A stretch of 64,000 nt of DNA, taken from contig CANTUV010000008.1 of assembly GCA_947685225.1 (NCBI GenBank), positions 45,381,501-45,445,500 of the forward strand, read 5' to 3'. Under the pieces are notes generated by a model, which was given only the letters and a program-made list of their open reading frames with translations, was not told the DNA's origin and did no database searches. Origin of the DNA: Garcia nutans. Lineage: Eukaryota > Streptophyta > Magnoliopsida > Malpighiales > Euphorbiaceae. This document shows, in pieces, positions 1 to 10,366 of this stretch. A program made the position numbers and the translations under genes. How positions within the stretch are numbered: the stretch's first letter is position 1; each line of letters opens with the position of its first letter.

Positions 1-694
1 TAAGAATAAATAAATACTTTATTAAAAATCATAGCAATGTTTAAACAAAATAAATAAATGGACACCCATCCGAGGATGGAAACATGTCCTTATATCGTCC
101 AATGTGTAAAACTAAATAGGACACCCAGCAAAAGGTGAAAACATGTCCCTTACATAAATCACAAAATATGAAAATAATATAAATTACATGAAGCTTAGTT
201 AATAAGGTATCCACAAAGTGGAAACATACCTCTTACATTATTAATACCAAGATAAATGAATAATTTATAAAGAAAATATCCATCCATGATAAATTAAATA
301 AATTAAACATCAAAATCAAATAAATTAATCATCAAAACATATAATAAACTACACAATCAAACCTAAAACTAAATAAAGTAATAAATGTATAAGTTTAAGG
401 TTTACACCTTAAATTAGGGTTTTAAATAAAGGAAGTTAAACACAAAAACTCATAATACACAAATAAATATTGATCCCTTTGACGAGCTCATACGGCGGTC
501 TCGCTAGCCAGTTAGTGGGCGAGGTCAAGGGGCAGCGCCCCAAGAAATTTTGAAAACTGATTTTTAGGGTTGTAGGTTTTGGTGTTAAAAATTAAGATTT
601 TAGGGTTTAAAATTTAGAAAATAAGGTTTTGAGATTTTTATGAAAATAACATTATGAAAAATATGAAAGATACGAACAATAAAATTTTAGAGAC
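1..694 (-). mobile_element. Tat/Ogre-type LTR fragment, R-U5 side
   Basis: Reverse complement of the inner part of the Tat-type LTRs seen at 3469-5726 and 7066-9273. It carries the same three hairpins at 60-230 and AAACCCTAA-like words. Positions 480-545 are a GC-rich island with a small GGGGC/GCCCC dyad, unlike the AT-rich surroundings. The fragment is cut by the left window edge and joins a Tat leader near 695, so neither true LTR end is visible. It may be the 3' LTR of the element whose 5' LTR is at 1720-3468, with gag-pol deleted between them. The boundary is approximate. Confidence 0.7.
60..230 (-). repeat. Triple hairpin block of Tat LTR (copy 1)
   Basis: Three hairpins at 60-89, 119-148 and 206-230. 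Each has an outer stem (GGACA/TGTCC in the first two, GGTAT/ATACC in the third), a TGTTT-type bulge on one side, and an inner stem such as CCATCC/GGATGG or CCAC/GTGG. The same trio recurs in the other Tat LTRs of the window with different but still complementary stems. Confidence 0.85.
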
Positions 695-1702
695 ATACCG
701 TCGATGTATGCATGTGTAGCAAACAAAAAAATAAAGCTAGGGCACCCCCTTCCAATCTTATATCATCAGCACACGAGTGGCGAGTCTCTTTTCTTAGGTG
801 TATGGTCGACATAACTTTAACATGGGATGTTCTATTTTTGAAATATCCACTCAGACGGATTAACCAATAATTGTATTTTCAAATAAGAACTCACTCTATG
901 ATAACTTCCATTAATTAGTCCTTAATCCATTGGGTCAACTGAAAAATAGCTTTTATGCTATATCATGGATTAAAACTAAATTAAAGGGTTTATCATAAGT
1001 ATATTTTTTAGTTTGAAAAACAACTAATAATTCATGCCATAAATAAGCCCATTTCAAGAAAAATGTATGAAGCCCACAATTGATTTATGTATTCCATAAT
1101 TGACCTAATTATTTGTAAGCCCATTTCAAGCAAAATGTTTTTGAAAATGTTATTAAAACCCATTGTAAAAAGTTTATTTCCAAAAATTAGGCTTTGTACT
1201 TGGGCCATGAGGTAGAAAATACTCTTTGACCCATAAAAAGGTTTTATGCCTAAAGTCCATCTTGAAATTTTTGAATGTGATTTTGGACTTTTGGGCTTTA
1301 AAATAGTTTTGAGCTTACACCACAATTAGATCATATTAGGAAAGAACAAACAAAATAGGCCATAACTAAAACTAAAACTTGTTAACTATAGTCAAACAAT
1401 AATCAATTTGGGTAAACCTAAGGAAAATTACTAGGCCAACCACATGGGCTTTAGTCTTTGGGTTAAAAAAGCTTACTTTCCAATAGAAAATATATACCAA
1501 AAGGTATGAGGCTATAAGTGGTTATACGATGCTCAATCTCTGTACCTTGAATGAAAGTACGGTATCCCTCACATTCACACAACACAATTCCAATGGACAT
1601 CCTAACTCACACACACAATGCAATCTAAGTGATGCAATTAATAATACTATAGTAATAAAGAATAAAATAATATAAAGACCGACAGAATCAACTTCTCTTA
1701 TT
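695..1702 (-). other. Untranslated leader of a minus-strand Tat element
   Basis: Reverse complement of the leaders at 5747-6784 and 9294-10366. Shared landmarks are the GGCGAGTCTCTTT-like word near 780, runs of short words rich in GGGCTT, and the segment near 1500-1560 holding ATACCAAAAGG. No coding region is supported. The reading frame at 1032-1325 is a chance frame in this AT-rich DNA. The gag-proximal end is missing and LTR sequence follows near 695. Confidence 0.75.
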
Positions 1703-1718
1703 CCTAGTGGAGTTGCTA
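1703..1718 (-). other. Primer-binding site, Tat type (degenerate)
   Basis: On the minus strand, one base after the LTR end, lies TAGCAACTCCACTAGG. It is a decayed form of the TGGCGACTCCACTGGGG-type site that Tat/Ogre elements use, thought to pair with a tRNA-Arg 3' end. Its position and spacing match the sites at 5728 and 9275. Confidence 0.7.
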
Positions 1719-2096
1719 CTGCGAGCAGGGATTTTTGCCTCCACTCCTAGTGGAATAGTTCTTGCGACTTCGGTATTGTTAGGCTTTGGGCCTTAGAGAA
1801 CACGGGCCTAAACCCAAAGAAATGGAGTCTCCACTCGGACGGGCCAAAAAAGAAAAGAAAGGGGTGGATGAATCGATTCCTAAGGAATCCCTAATGCCCC
1901 TATTGGGTTGGGAGAGTTGGGTACGCATGGCAAATGTGAAAATGACCCATCACCCGCATAACACCTGGTTCATTAGAACCGACCTCATTTTCAGGTCTAA
2001 ATATTATAAAATTCTTAAATTATTATAGTATTATTCATATTACATGAAATTATAAAATAAACATTCATCATATTATTAAAATCAATCAAACACAAT

Positions 2097-2275
2097 GGGC
2101 GCCCTTCCGAGGATGGAAACATGCCCTTACAAATGTCCAAATGTTCTTACACCCTAAATAAAATGGGACACACGCTGAAAAGGTGGAAACATGTCCCTCA
2201 CATTGGTCCATAATTCTTTTAAAATTAAAATAAACAATTAAAGTAATTAAGGCACGCACAAAGTGAAAACATGCC
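2097..2275 (-). repeat. Triple hairpin block of Tat LTR (copy 2)
   Basis: Hairpins at 2097-2126, 2165-2197 and 2251-2275. Outer stems here are GGGC/GCCC, GGGACA/TGTCCC and GGCA/TGCC. They differ from copy 1, yet both arms have changed together. Confidence 0.85.
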
Positions 2276-2996
2276 TTTTACAAATACTAAAATCCCAAAT
2301 AATTAAAAAAATGTAATTAAACCATTCATAGAAAATATTCAATCCATCATAAACGTAAATCATAAGCATACGACAATAAATTAAATCATGAAATCGAAGG
2401 TTCAATCTTATGTTATGCATTGATCATACAACATTAAGGTTATACATATGAGATTAGGGTTTTTGGGATGAAAATTAAGATTTTATGGCTTTGATTTGGG
2501 GATTAAGGTTTTATATATTAGGATTAGGTATTTAGGATTTAGGATTTTTTTACAAATTAGGGTTTTGAAATGAGGTTTAAGATTTATAAAAAAAATAAAT
2601 TAAAATCACATCACTAATGCTTGTAAAATTAAAACCAAGATTATTAGCTACTGAAACTAAACAATCTTTAAAATATCTACTGCTACTGGAATCAAATTAA
2701 CTCTTTCATTCTTACTATATTAAAATAACTTCCTAATATGCAAGTGATTTAATGATACTATAATGGATGAATATATCTACTGGATGTTTAAATAAATTAA
2801 GCTTAGAAAACTAAACCTACGTGTTGGCTCCTCCAATATCAATATGTTGAGTTAAACCAGTGCTACTGCCTGACCAACTTTAATCTTGGATGAACGAAGC
2901 AAGCTCGATGCAATGGCCACTGCCTCCTTGGTTGTTGTGTTTTAATTGTCTTTTGTTGCTAATCATTGTCCTCCTCCTTTTCCTTTTTGTTTAAAC

Positions 2997-3009
2997 CTAT
3001 ATTTATAGG
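2997..3009 (-). promoter_or_regulatory. LTR TATA box (palindromic)
   Basis: CCTATAAATATAGG on the minus strand, at the place where the other Tat LTRs have CTATAAATA. It is the likely promoter of this old LTR. Confidence 0.5.
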
Positions 3010-3166
3010 GGAAATTTCTATTAAATCTCATTACTTAACCCTAACTTATCCTAGCTTAATTTTGTATTTGGCCTAATTAAGAAGGCATATCAAATTTCGA
3101 AAGCATTAAGTACAATATGAAGCAATTCAAATAGGATCGGGACTTCACTAATTCAATGTGGGAAAG

Positions 3167-3240
3167 CCCCAATTTGATATAGGGCTATCCTATATTGAAT
3201 TGGGGTTGTCCTAGTTCGATATGGGGTATCCCATATCGAA
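3167..3240. repeat. Two long hairpins in LTR U3
   Basis: 3167-3205 has 17-base arms beginning CCCCAATTT with two mismatches around a 5-base loop. 3215-3240 has perfect 11-base arms TTCGATATGGG/CCCATATCGAA around GTAT. Comparable CCAATT-type palindromes sit in the U3 of three other Tat LTRs, near 3675, 23970 and 33775. Confidence 0.85.
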
Positions 3241-3888
3241 ATGGGTGCCCCAATTTGATATGGGAGGACCCATAACGAATTTAAACCCAATCAAACCTAT
3301 CGTAGCTTTGAATCAGACCTATTTAGGGCTTTAAAAGCAATGAATCAGCTTATTTTAGGCCTTACAAAAATTGGGATGATCCAATTAAAAGCTTCAAACT
3401 AGGTTAAAGCCATTAAGAATAGACCAAATTTGACCTGGCCATTATTAATTGGGATCAGACTAGCTTAATGTAGACCCTTAATTTTTGACCCAGACCAATC
3501 TGATATTTTTAAACAATCCAAAATAATTTTTGTGGTGTTTTAATTAAATAATATTTATTACTTATAATATTCATTTTTATAAAAATAAAAAAGTAATAAT
3601 AAAAAAGGATAATAAATAAATAAATAAAAATCAGCGACGAAAGAATCGGCGACAAAACTTTTTCATCACTGGCGACGAATTGGCCACAAGCCAATTCGCC
3701 GTAGATTTTTCCTACTGCGAATTGGCTAGCCCATGTCCAGCGCCCGCAGAACTTCTTCACCAGCACACTTTCAAATGCCCGCCCCACTTGTAGTTTTGCC
3801 AAAACCCTATTCTACTTGGTTTTTAATTTTATTTCCTAAAAATTTTTTATTTCCTTAGCTAATTAGTATTAGGTTTTTTATTTTTTTC

Positions 3889-3899
3889 CTATAAATACC
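3889..3899 (+). promoter_or_regulatory. TATA box of LTR A
   Basis: CTATAAATACC about 420 bases into the LTR. The same word, as CTATAAATAAGG, occurs in both LTRs of element B. Expected to set transcription start about 30 bases downstream. Confidence 0.6.
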
Positions 3900-5171
3900 A
3901 CATTAAAGACACAAAATGAAGGATCAGAAATTTTTATCGGACATTGGACTATTGGATTTTTTCGGCCAAAAAAGAGAACCCTGAAGGAGCAAGAGGCAGT
4001 AAGCAAGCAACAACAATACATCAAAGGCAGCCTATGCTGTCTTTATTATTGTTCAACCAGAATTCAAAGATTGTGGGGGAACCAACAACAGAGGTTTGAA
4101 TCTCTATTTCTTTGCTTATGTATACAATAGCTTCATCATAGAATTTGATAAATTGTTTAAACATGCATGTTTTTGTTATTTGATCAATTGTTCTACTTAC
4201 TATCCAAATTTTATTTAAAACCCTGAAAAGCGTTTTTCCAAAACCCTAATGCCTTAATACCCATAAAACATATTTTTGAAAACTAAAACCCTAATTACAC
4301 TTTTCTAAAACCACAAAACACAAATCTAATTTCTTAAACCCTAAATCTTAATTAATTATGTTTTCCAATCTTCATAGTAGCTTGTTCCATTAAATCACCA
4401 TAGCATTATATTATTCAAATAATGTTTTAAACATCCAGTAATCATATTAAATATAAGTATTTATCAAAAAAAATCCATGTTAAAGTGGTCTTAAAGTTTT
4501 TATAATAATCATGTTTTGATAAAACCCTAACTCCAGTAAACTCTAAGATCCAAACCCTAATTTGCCTTGTAATTCCTAAAACCCTAAAATAGTTTTGCAA
4601 TTATCAAAACCCTAAATTATTTTCTAAAATTCTAAGATTCAAAATTGCTTTCTTAAATCCTAATCTATTTTCTAAATATCTTGTAACCCCAAAAATTAAC
4701 TTTCAAACCTTAGATCCCAAATTCTTAAGCTCTTCTTCCAGAACCATAAATTATTCTTCAAACAAACCCTAAAGTGCTGTATTTTTCAAAAAAAACCGTA
4801 AATCATTTTTTTTGAAACCTAAATTCTTTAAAACCCTAATTCTAAATGCCAAAACCTTAATTCCTCAAAGCCAAAATTTAGAAATCATAATTTATTAAAC
4901 CAACACCCAGTACTCCTAGTAGCCTAAAGCCATAACCAAAACCCTATTTCCTCAAACTTTAAATCCCAGAACCTTAATTTCTTAAATCTTAAATCCTAAA
5001 CCTTAACCTTATTTATTTAATGGATTGAATTCTAATTTTTTTTATTTATTTGATTATGTGATTTGTTATATGTTAATGATAAAGGGTTTATTTTATTTTA
5101 TGAATGGTTTGCTTTAATATATAATTAGATGATTGAATATTCTTTTATTTGTCTTAGTTTTAAAATTGTAA

Positions 5172-5344
5172 GAGGAATGTTTCCACTTTGTGGGTATCTC
5201 ATTAGTTAAACATCATGTATTTTATTTTATTTTAAAGTTTTTTGGACCAATGTAAAGGATATGTTTCCACCTTTCGGTGGGTGTCCCATTTAGTTTTAGA
5301 CATGGACAATGTAAGGACATGTTTCCATTCTCGGAAGGGTGTCC
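5172..5344 (+). repeat. Triple hairpin block of Tat LTR (copy 3)
   Basis: Hairpins at 5172-5200, 5257-5286 and 5315-5344. The middle one pairs CCACC with GGTGG inside a GGATA/TGTCC outer stem. The third has a partly decayed inner stem but keeps GGACA/TGTCC. Confidence 0.8.
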
Positions 5345-5727
5345 ATTTATTTGTTTTGTTTGGATATTGCTTTGATTTTAATATAATGATGCTTAATTTT
5401 AATTATCGCATGTAATATGAATAATATTGTTATATTTAAGAATTTTATAATATTAAGACCTGCAAAGGAGGTCGGTTCTAATGAACCGAGCGTTGTAGGG
5501 GTGCTGGGTCGTTTCTCACCTTCCCCACACTTACCCAACTTTTCGAACCAGGTTAGGAATTCCTTAAGAATCGAGTCATCCACCCCTTACTTTTTCCCGA
5601 CCCGTCCGGGTGGCGACTCTTTTTTCTCCGGGTTTAAGCCCTTGTTCTCTAAGGCCCCGAGCCTAAACAGTGCTGAAGTCGCAAGAACCATTCCACTGGG
5701 AGTGGGGGTGAAAATCCCTGCTCACAG

Positions 5728-5746
5728 TTGTGACTCCACTGGGGAT
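5728..5746 (+). other. Primer-binding site of element A
   Basis: TTGTGACTCCACTGGGGAT, one base after the LTR end CTCACA. It aligns with the site at 9275 and is of the type used by Tat/Ogre elements. Confidence 0.75.
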
Positions 5747-6784
5747 AAGAGAAGTTTATTCCATTGGTCTTTATATTATTCTATTCTTTCTTATCATGAT
5801 ATTATCCTTTGCATCATTTAGTTTGCATCGTGTGTGTTAGTTAGGACGCCCGTGTTATCCGTGTTGTGTTATGTAAGTGATACCATGCTTTCACTCAAGG
5901 TATAGAGATCGAGCATGGCATAGTCACTTGCTTTGGGAACCTAAGCCTTTCAACCCAAAGACTAAAGCTCATGTAATTGGCCTAGTTACTTTCTTTAGGT
6001 TTTTACCCCAAATGCTTGTTGTTTGACTATGGTTAATTTATCTTAGCTTAAATCATTGCTTATTTGATTTGTTCTTTTTCTAATATGACCTAAGTACATT
6101 GTAAGCTCAAAATAAATTTTTCTTTAAAGTCCAAAAGACCAAAGCTATTTTCAAAACTTTTCAAGATGGTCTTTGGACATAAAACTTTTCTAAAAAACAA
6201 GTCAATAATTATTTTCTCATGACAAAAATACAAAGCCCAAAATCCATTTTTTCTAAAATCTTTTTACGATGGGCTTAGAAACAAAATTATTTTTATAATC
6301 TTTTAAAAGAGCTTATGACTATTTAGGTCAATTATGGAAATACCAAAAATTAATTGTGAGCCTAGTTTATACTAAGAATTATTAACCATGGGCTTGTTTT
6401 GGCATATCATTAGTTACTTTTCAAGTGAGAAATCAATTTATAATAAACCTCTTAATTTAGTTTTAATCTAATATAGCATAAAAGCTATTTTAGTTGATTG
6501 GATGGATTAAACCCTAATTAATGGGAATTATCATGAATTGATTTCCATTTTTGAAAATATAACTATTGGTTGAACCATCCGAGGAAACTTTTCGAAAATA
6601 AAATATCCCATGTTGGTATTTTTGTTAACCATATACCTACGAAAAGAGACTCGCCATTCGTGTGTGGAAGTTATAAGATTGGAAGGAACATCCTATTTAT
6701 CCTTTTTTTTTATTGTTTGTGCATGCATGAATACATGCATACATGCATCACATGACATATCATTAATTCTTTCTGGCTCACAGC
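5747..6784 (+). other. Leader of Tat element A, truncated at gag
   Basis: Collinear with the leader of element B (9294-10366) throughout and without a supported gene. It ends in a pyrimidine-rich stretch and TCTGGCTCACAG (6772-6783), a good splice-acceptor-like sequence at the place where gag begins in B. The element is cut here: an LTR start (TGTAGACC) follows at 6785 and gag-pol is absent. Confidence 0.8.
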
Positions 6785-7065
6785 TGTAGACCCTCAATTT
6801 TGAGCCAAACTGGTCCAATATGTTTTATTTAGTCTAAAATAATTTTTGTTGTCTAATTGGTCCAAAATAAATTTTATTAAATAATTTTTGTGTTAGTATC
6901 TAATTTTTATTAATAAAAAATAGAAATAAACAAATAAAAGTCAAAAAAATAAAAATAAAAATAAAAATTTGCGTCGAAAAATTTGCACTGCCGAAAAAAA
7001 CTGCTGCGGAAAAACTGCGCTGGCCAAAAAATCTGCTGCAGCTGGCTGAGGCAGCGCGCGCGAAC
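6785..7065 (+). mobile_element. Tat LTR start fragment with inverted segment
   Basis: The first 180 bases match the start of the B LTR (TGTAGACCCTCAATTTTGA and onward). From about 6968 to 7062 the sequence is instead the reverse complement, at roughly 90 percent identity, of 7390-7495 in the neighbouring LTR. The fragment ends exactly where the LTR of element B begins. The host LTR may have had a long U3 hairpin, or a template switch made the inversion. Confidence 0.75.
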
Positions 7066-7578
7066 TGTAGACCCTCAATTTTGACCCAATCCGGTCCAAT
7101 ATGTTTTATTTAGTCTAAAATGATTTTTGCTGTCTAATTGGTCCAAAATAATTTTTATTAAATAATTTTTGCTTTAGTATCTAATTTTTATTAATAAAAA
7201 ATTGAAATAAACAAATAAAAGTCAAAAAATAAAAATAAAAATAAGAATCGGAGTGGAAAAAATAGGCGACGAAAAAATTGTCGCGCGGGCCCGTGGGCAT
7301 TTCGCCAGTAGGAAATTCCTGCGGGTGAAATCACTGTGCTATTTGGCATGCAGAAATTTTCTGCCTGCGAAATAGCTTACGGGCCTGCTCCGCGCGGGCT
7401 GCCGCAGCCAGCTACAGCAGATTTTTTTGCCAGCGCAGTTTTTACGCAGCAGTTTTTTTTCGGCAGCACAGATTTTTTGACGCAAATTTTTCGAAGCCTA
7501 ATACAATTAGGTTTTGGTTTCTTTTTTTTTATTAATATTACGTACCTTAACTAATTAGGAAAAAACAACCTCAAACCA

Positions 7579-7588
7579 CTATAAATAA
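7579..7588 (+). promoter_or_regulatory. TATA box of B 5' LTR
   Basis: CTATAAATAA about 510 bases into the LTR, duplicated in the 3' LTR at 21293. Probable promoter of the genomic RNA. Confidence 0.6.
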
Positions 7589-8726
7589 GGACCAAAGACA
7601 ATTAAAAAAGAGGAGGCAAAAAATCCAAGAGTAGTTTGGAAAATTTGAAACCAAATCAAGGAAGGTAAAGAAGAAATTCAATTCAACTCTTTTCTGGAGC
7701 AGCAGCAGCACAATTTAGAGGATTCAAAGGCAAAAAAGGCTTATCTTTGGAGCTAGTTCATCCAAGAAGAATTGTTTTTGGAGAAATCATCAAAAGAAGG
7801 TATGTGTTAATTAATTTTCTTTAATTGTTTTCTTTACACAGCATCAAATTTATGAAATCAAAATTAAAAACCTTTGAACTTTAATTTAGTTTTTCTAAAG
7901 CCAAAAAACCTTATTTTGTTACTTTATTTCCTAAAAAGACTTAAAATTGTTATTTTTTCTTCTTAAAAAACCTTAAAACTCTAATTGAACATATTCTTCA
8001 ACAAAACCAAAATCAAATTCTGTTTCTTTCAAAACTTTAAACTTGGTACTTTTTCATTCAAAAAGCCTTAAAAAACATCTTTTCTACTTATAAAAACTTT
8101 AATTTATTTGTTTAAATTCATAAAATTCCATAAAATATCAAATTAATTTCCAAATTCCTAAAAATTATTCACCACCCATGACCATACTTCCAAAATATCA
8201 AATCCAAATTCAACTTCCAAAATTCAAAATAATGAACACTAACCCTTTTAAAACCTTAAACCCTAATTTTTATGAACCCTAATCCTTTTAAAACATTAAA
8301 AAACATAAAAACATAAAAATCTAAATTTTACACAGTAGCTTAGGAATCCAATAACCAAAAATAATAAATTAAAGTATTTTAAAGTGTTTAAAACCCTAGT
8401 TTCATGATATCATCATTCAAACCTTAATTTTGTTAATCAAAGAGTCTTACCAACCCTTTAAAACATAAAACCCTAATTTATTTTAATTCCATAAAAAGTC
8501 ACAGTAGCCATAATTGGACTTTTATTTGCTTTATTCAATTCCATACTTGATTATGCTTTGATTTATTTCTTATGCTTTGATTTATTTAATTTCAATACTT
8601 GATATATTTAATTTATCATGGATGGATGTTTATTTTCTATTTTGATTAATAGCTTTGATGAATGATTTATTTATGATGAATGATTATTTACTTTTATCAA
8701 TTAATTTAGATTTCCAAAAGTTGTAA

Positions 8727-8886
8727 GAGGTATGTTTCCACTTGGTGGGTACCTCATTAGTTAAACATCATGTAATTTAATTTGTTTTTTTTAGAACCTA
8801 TGTAAAGGGCATGTTTCTGCCTTTTGGTGGGTGTCCTATTTAGGCATGTGATGTAAGGACATGTTTCCATCCTTGGATGGGTGTCC
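8727..8886 (+). repeat. Triple hairpin block of Tat LTR (copy 4)
   Basis: Hairpins at 8727-8755 (GAGGTA/TACCTC, CCAC/GTGG), 8807-8836 (GGGCA/TGTCC) and 8857-8886 (GGACA/TGTCC, CCATCC/GGATGG). Spacing of about 70-80 and 50 bases matches the other copies. Confidence 0.85.
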
Positions 8887-9274
8887 ATTTATTTGCTTTG
8901 TTTGGACATTGCTTTGATTTTAATATAATGATTCTTTCTTTTTATTGTGTGTAGTATGGATAATATTATTATATTTAAGAATTTTATAATATTAAGACTT
9001 GTAAAGGAGGTCGGTTCCAATAAACCGGGCATTGTGGGGGTGCTAGGCCATTTCTCACCTTCCCCACACGTACCCAACTTTCCGAACCCATTAAGGGGTT
9101 GGGGATTCCTTAGGAATCGAGTCATCCACCCCTTTCTGTTTTCCCAGTCCATCCGGGTGGCGACTCCATTTTTCTCCAGACTTAGGTCCGTGTTCTCTAA
9201 GGCCCCGAGCCTAAATAGTGCCGAAGTCGCAAGAACCATTCCACCGGGAGTGGGGCAAAAATCCCCGCTCATAG

Positions 9275-9293
9275 TGACGACTCCACTGGGGAT
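9275..9293 (+). other. Primer-binding site of element B
   Basis: TGACGACTCCACTGGGGAT, one base after the LTR end. It differs by one base from the TGGCGACTCC form that also occurs inside the LTR near 9158. Confidence 0.8.
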
Positions 9294-10366
9294 AAGAGAA
9301 GTTGATTCTTTTGGTCTTTATATTATTCTATTCTTTCTTATAATGATATTATCTATTGCATCATATTAGATTGCATTGTGTGCGTGAGTTAGGACGCCCG
9401 TGTTGCCCGTGTTGTGTTATGTGAGGGATACCATACTTTCACTCAAGGTATGGAGATCGAGCATGGTATAACCACTCATAGTCTCGTACCATTTGGTATA
9501 TACTTGCTATGGGAACCTAAGCCTTTTTACCCAAAGACTAATGCTCATGTAATTGGCCTAGTTACTTTCCTTAGGTTTTTACCCCAAATGCATGTTGTTT
9601 GACTATGGTTAATTTATCTTGGCTTAAATCATGGCTTATTTGGTTTGTTCTTTTTCTAATATGGCCTAAATATATTGTAAGCTCAAAATAAATTTTTCTT
9701 TAAAATCCAAAAGACCAAAACTATTTTTAAAATTTTTTAAGATGGTCTTTGGACATAATACTTTTCTAAAAAATAAATAAATTCTTTGGTCCATGGCCCA
9801 AATACTAAGCCCAAAATCCATTTTTCTAAAATCTTTTACAATGGGCTTAGAAACAAAATTATTTTCACCCAACAATTTTTTACAAAGAGCTTGCAAAAAT
9901 ATTTAGATTAATTGTGAAATACCAAAAATCAATTGTGGGCCTAGTTTACACTAAGAATAAATTAACCATGGGCTTGTTTTTGGCATGAACCAATAGTTAC
10001 TCTTTCCGAGTGAGAAATCTATTTATAATAAACCTCTTAATTTTGTTTTAATCCAACATAGCATAAAAGCTACTTTAGTTGGTTGAATGGATTAAAACCT
10101 AATTAATAGGAATTATCATGGATTGATTCCCATTTTTGAAAATATAACTATTGGTTGAAACGTCCGAGGGAATTATTCGAAAGCAACATACCCCATGTTG
10201 GTATTTTGTTAACCATATACCTAGGAAAAAGAGACTCGCCATTCGTGTATGGATGTTATAAGGTTAGAAGGATCGTCCTAATTACACTTGTTTATTGGTT
10301 GATTGTGCATAAATGCATACATGCATACATTTACATCTCATATCATTGATCCTCTCTGGCTCATAG
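9294..10366 (+). other. Leader of element B
   Basis: About 1.07 kb without a supported gene, collinear with the leader of A and, inverted, with those at 695-1702 and 56074-56905. It ends with CATATCATTGAT, a CTCTCTGG pyrimidine stretch and CTCATAG (10360-10366), which looks like a 3' splice site. The short frames at 9414-9602, 9666-9896 and 10155-10349 are not conserved between leaders and are treated as chance. Confidence 0.75.

Larger units (their letters stand above)
1720..3468 (-). mobile_element. 5' LTR of a minus-strand Tat element, truncated
   Basis: Starts on the minus strand's U5 end (CTGCTCGCA before the primer site) and runs rightward through U5, R and U3. It holds the hairpin trio at 2097-2275, a TATA box at 2997-3009 and palindromes at 3167-3240. 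The expected outer end TGTAGACC is absent because another Tat LTR begins exactly at 3469. Several indels relative to the other LTRs mark it as old. Confidence 0.75.
3469..5726 (+). mobile_element. 5' LTR of Tat element A
   Basis: A 2258-base LTR starting TGTAGACCCTTAATTTTTGA and ending CTGCTCACA, followed one base later by the primer site. U3 contains a CGAATTGGC/GCCAATTCG hairpin (3675-3698) and a TATA box at 3889. Downstream lie an AG|GT step at 4093 and an 800-base AT-rich stretch with about ten AAACCCTAA (telobox-like) words, then the hairpin trio. Element A keeps only this LTR and its leader; its coding region is gone. Confidence 0.9.
7066..9273 (+). mobile_element. 5' LTR of element B
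   Basis: 2208 bases, TGTAGACCC to CCGCTCATA (mutated from CTCACA). U3 holds a strong hairpin around 7336-7376 with GCTATTT/AAATAGC and GCAGAAA/TTTCTGC arms. The TATA box is at 7579, an AG|GTATGTG donor-like step at 7799, and the hairpin trio at 8727-8886. From about 8956 a reading frame opens with ATG and stays open to near the LTR end, except for a one-base deletion just before it. Confidence 0.92.

Noticed and set aside
1786..2028. 80-codon plus-strand frame near the left end
   Set aside because: It lies antisense across U5 of a minus-strand Tat LTR and has no recognisable domain.
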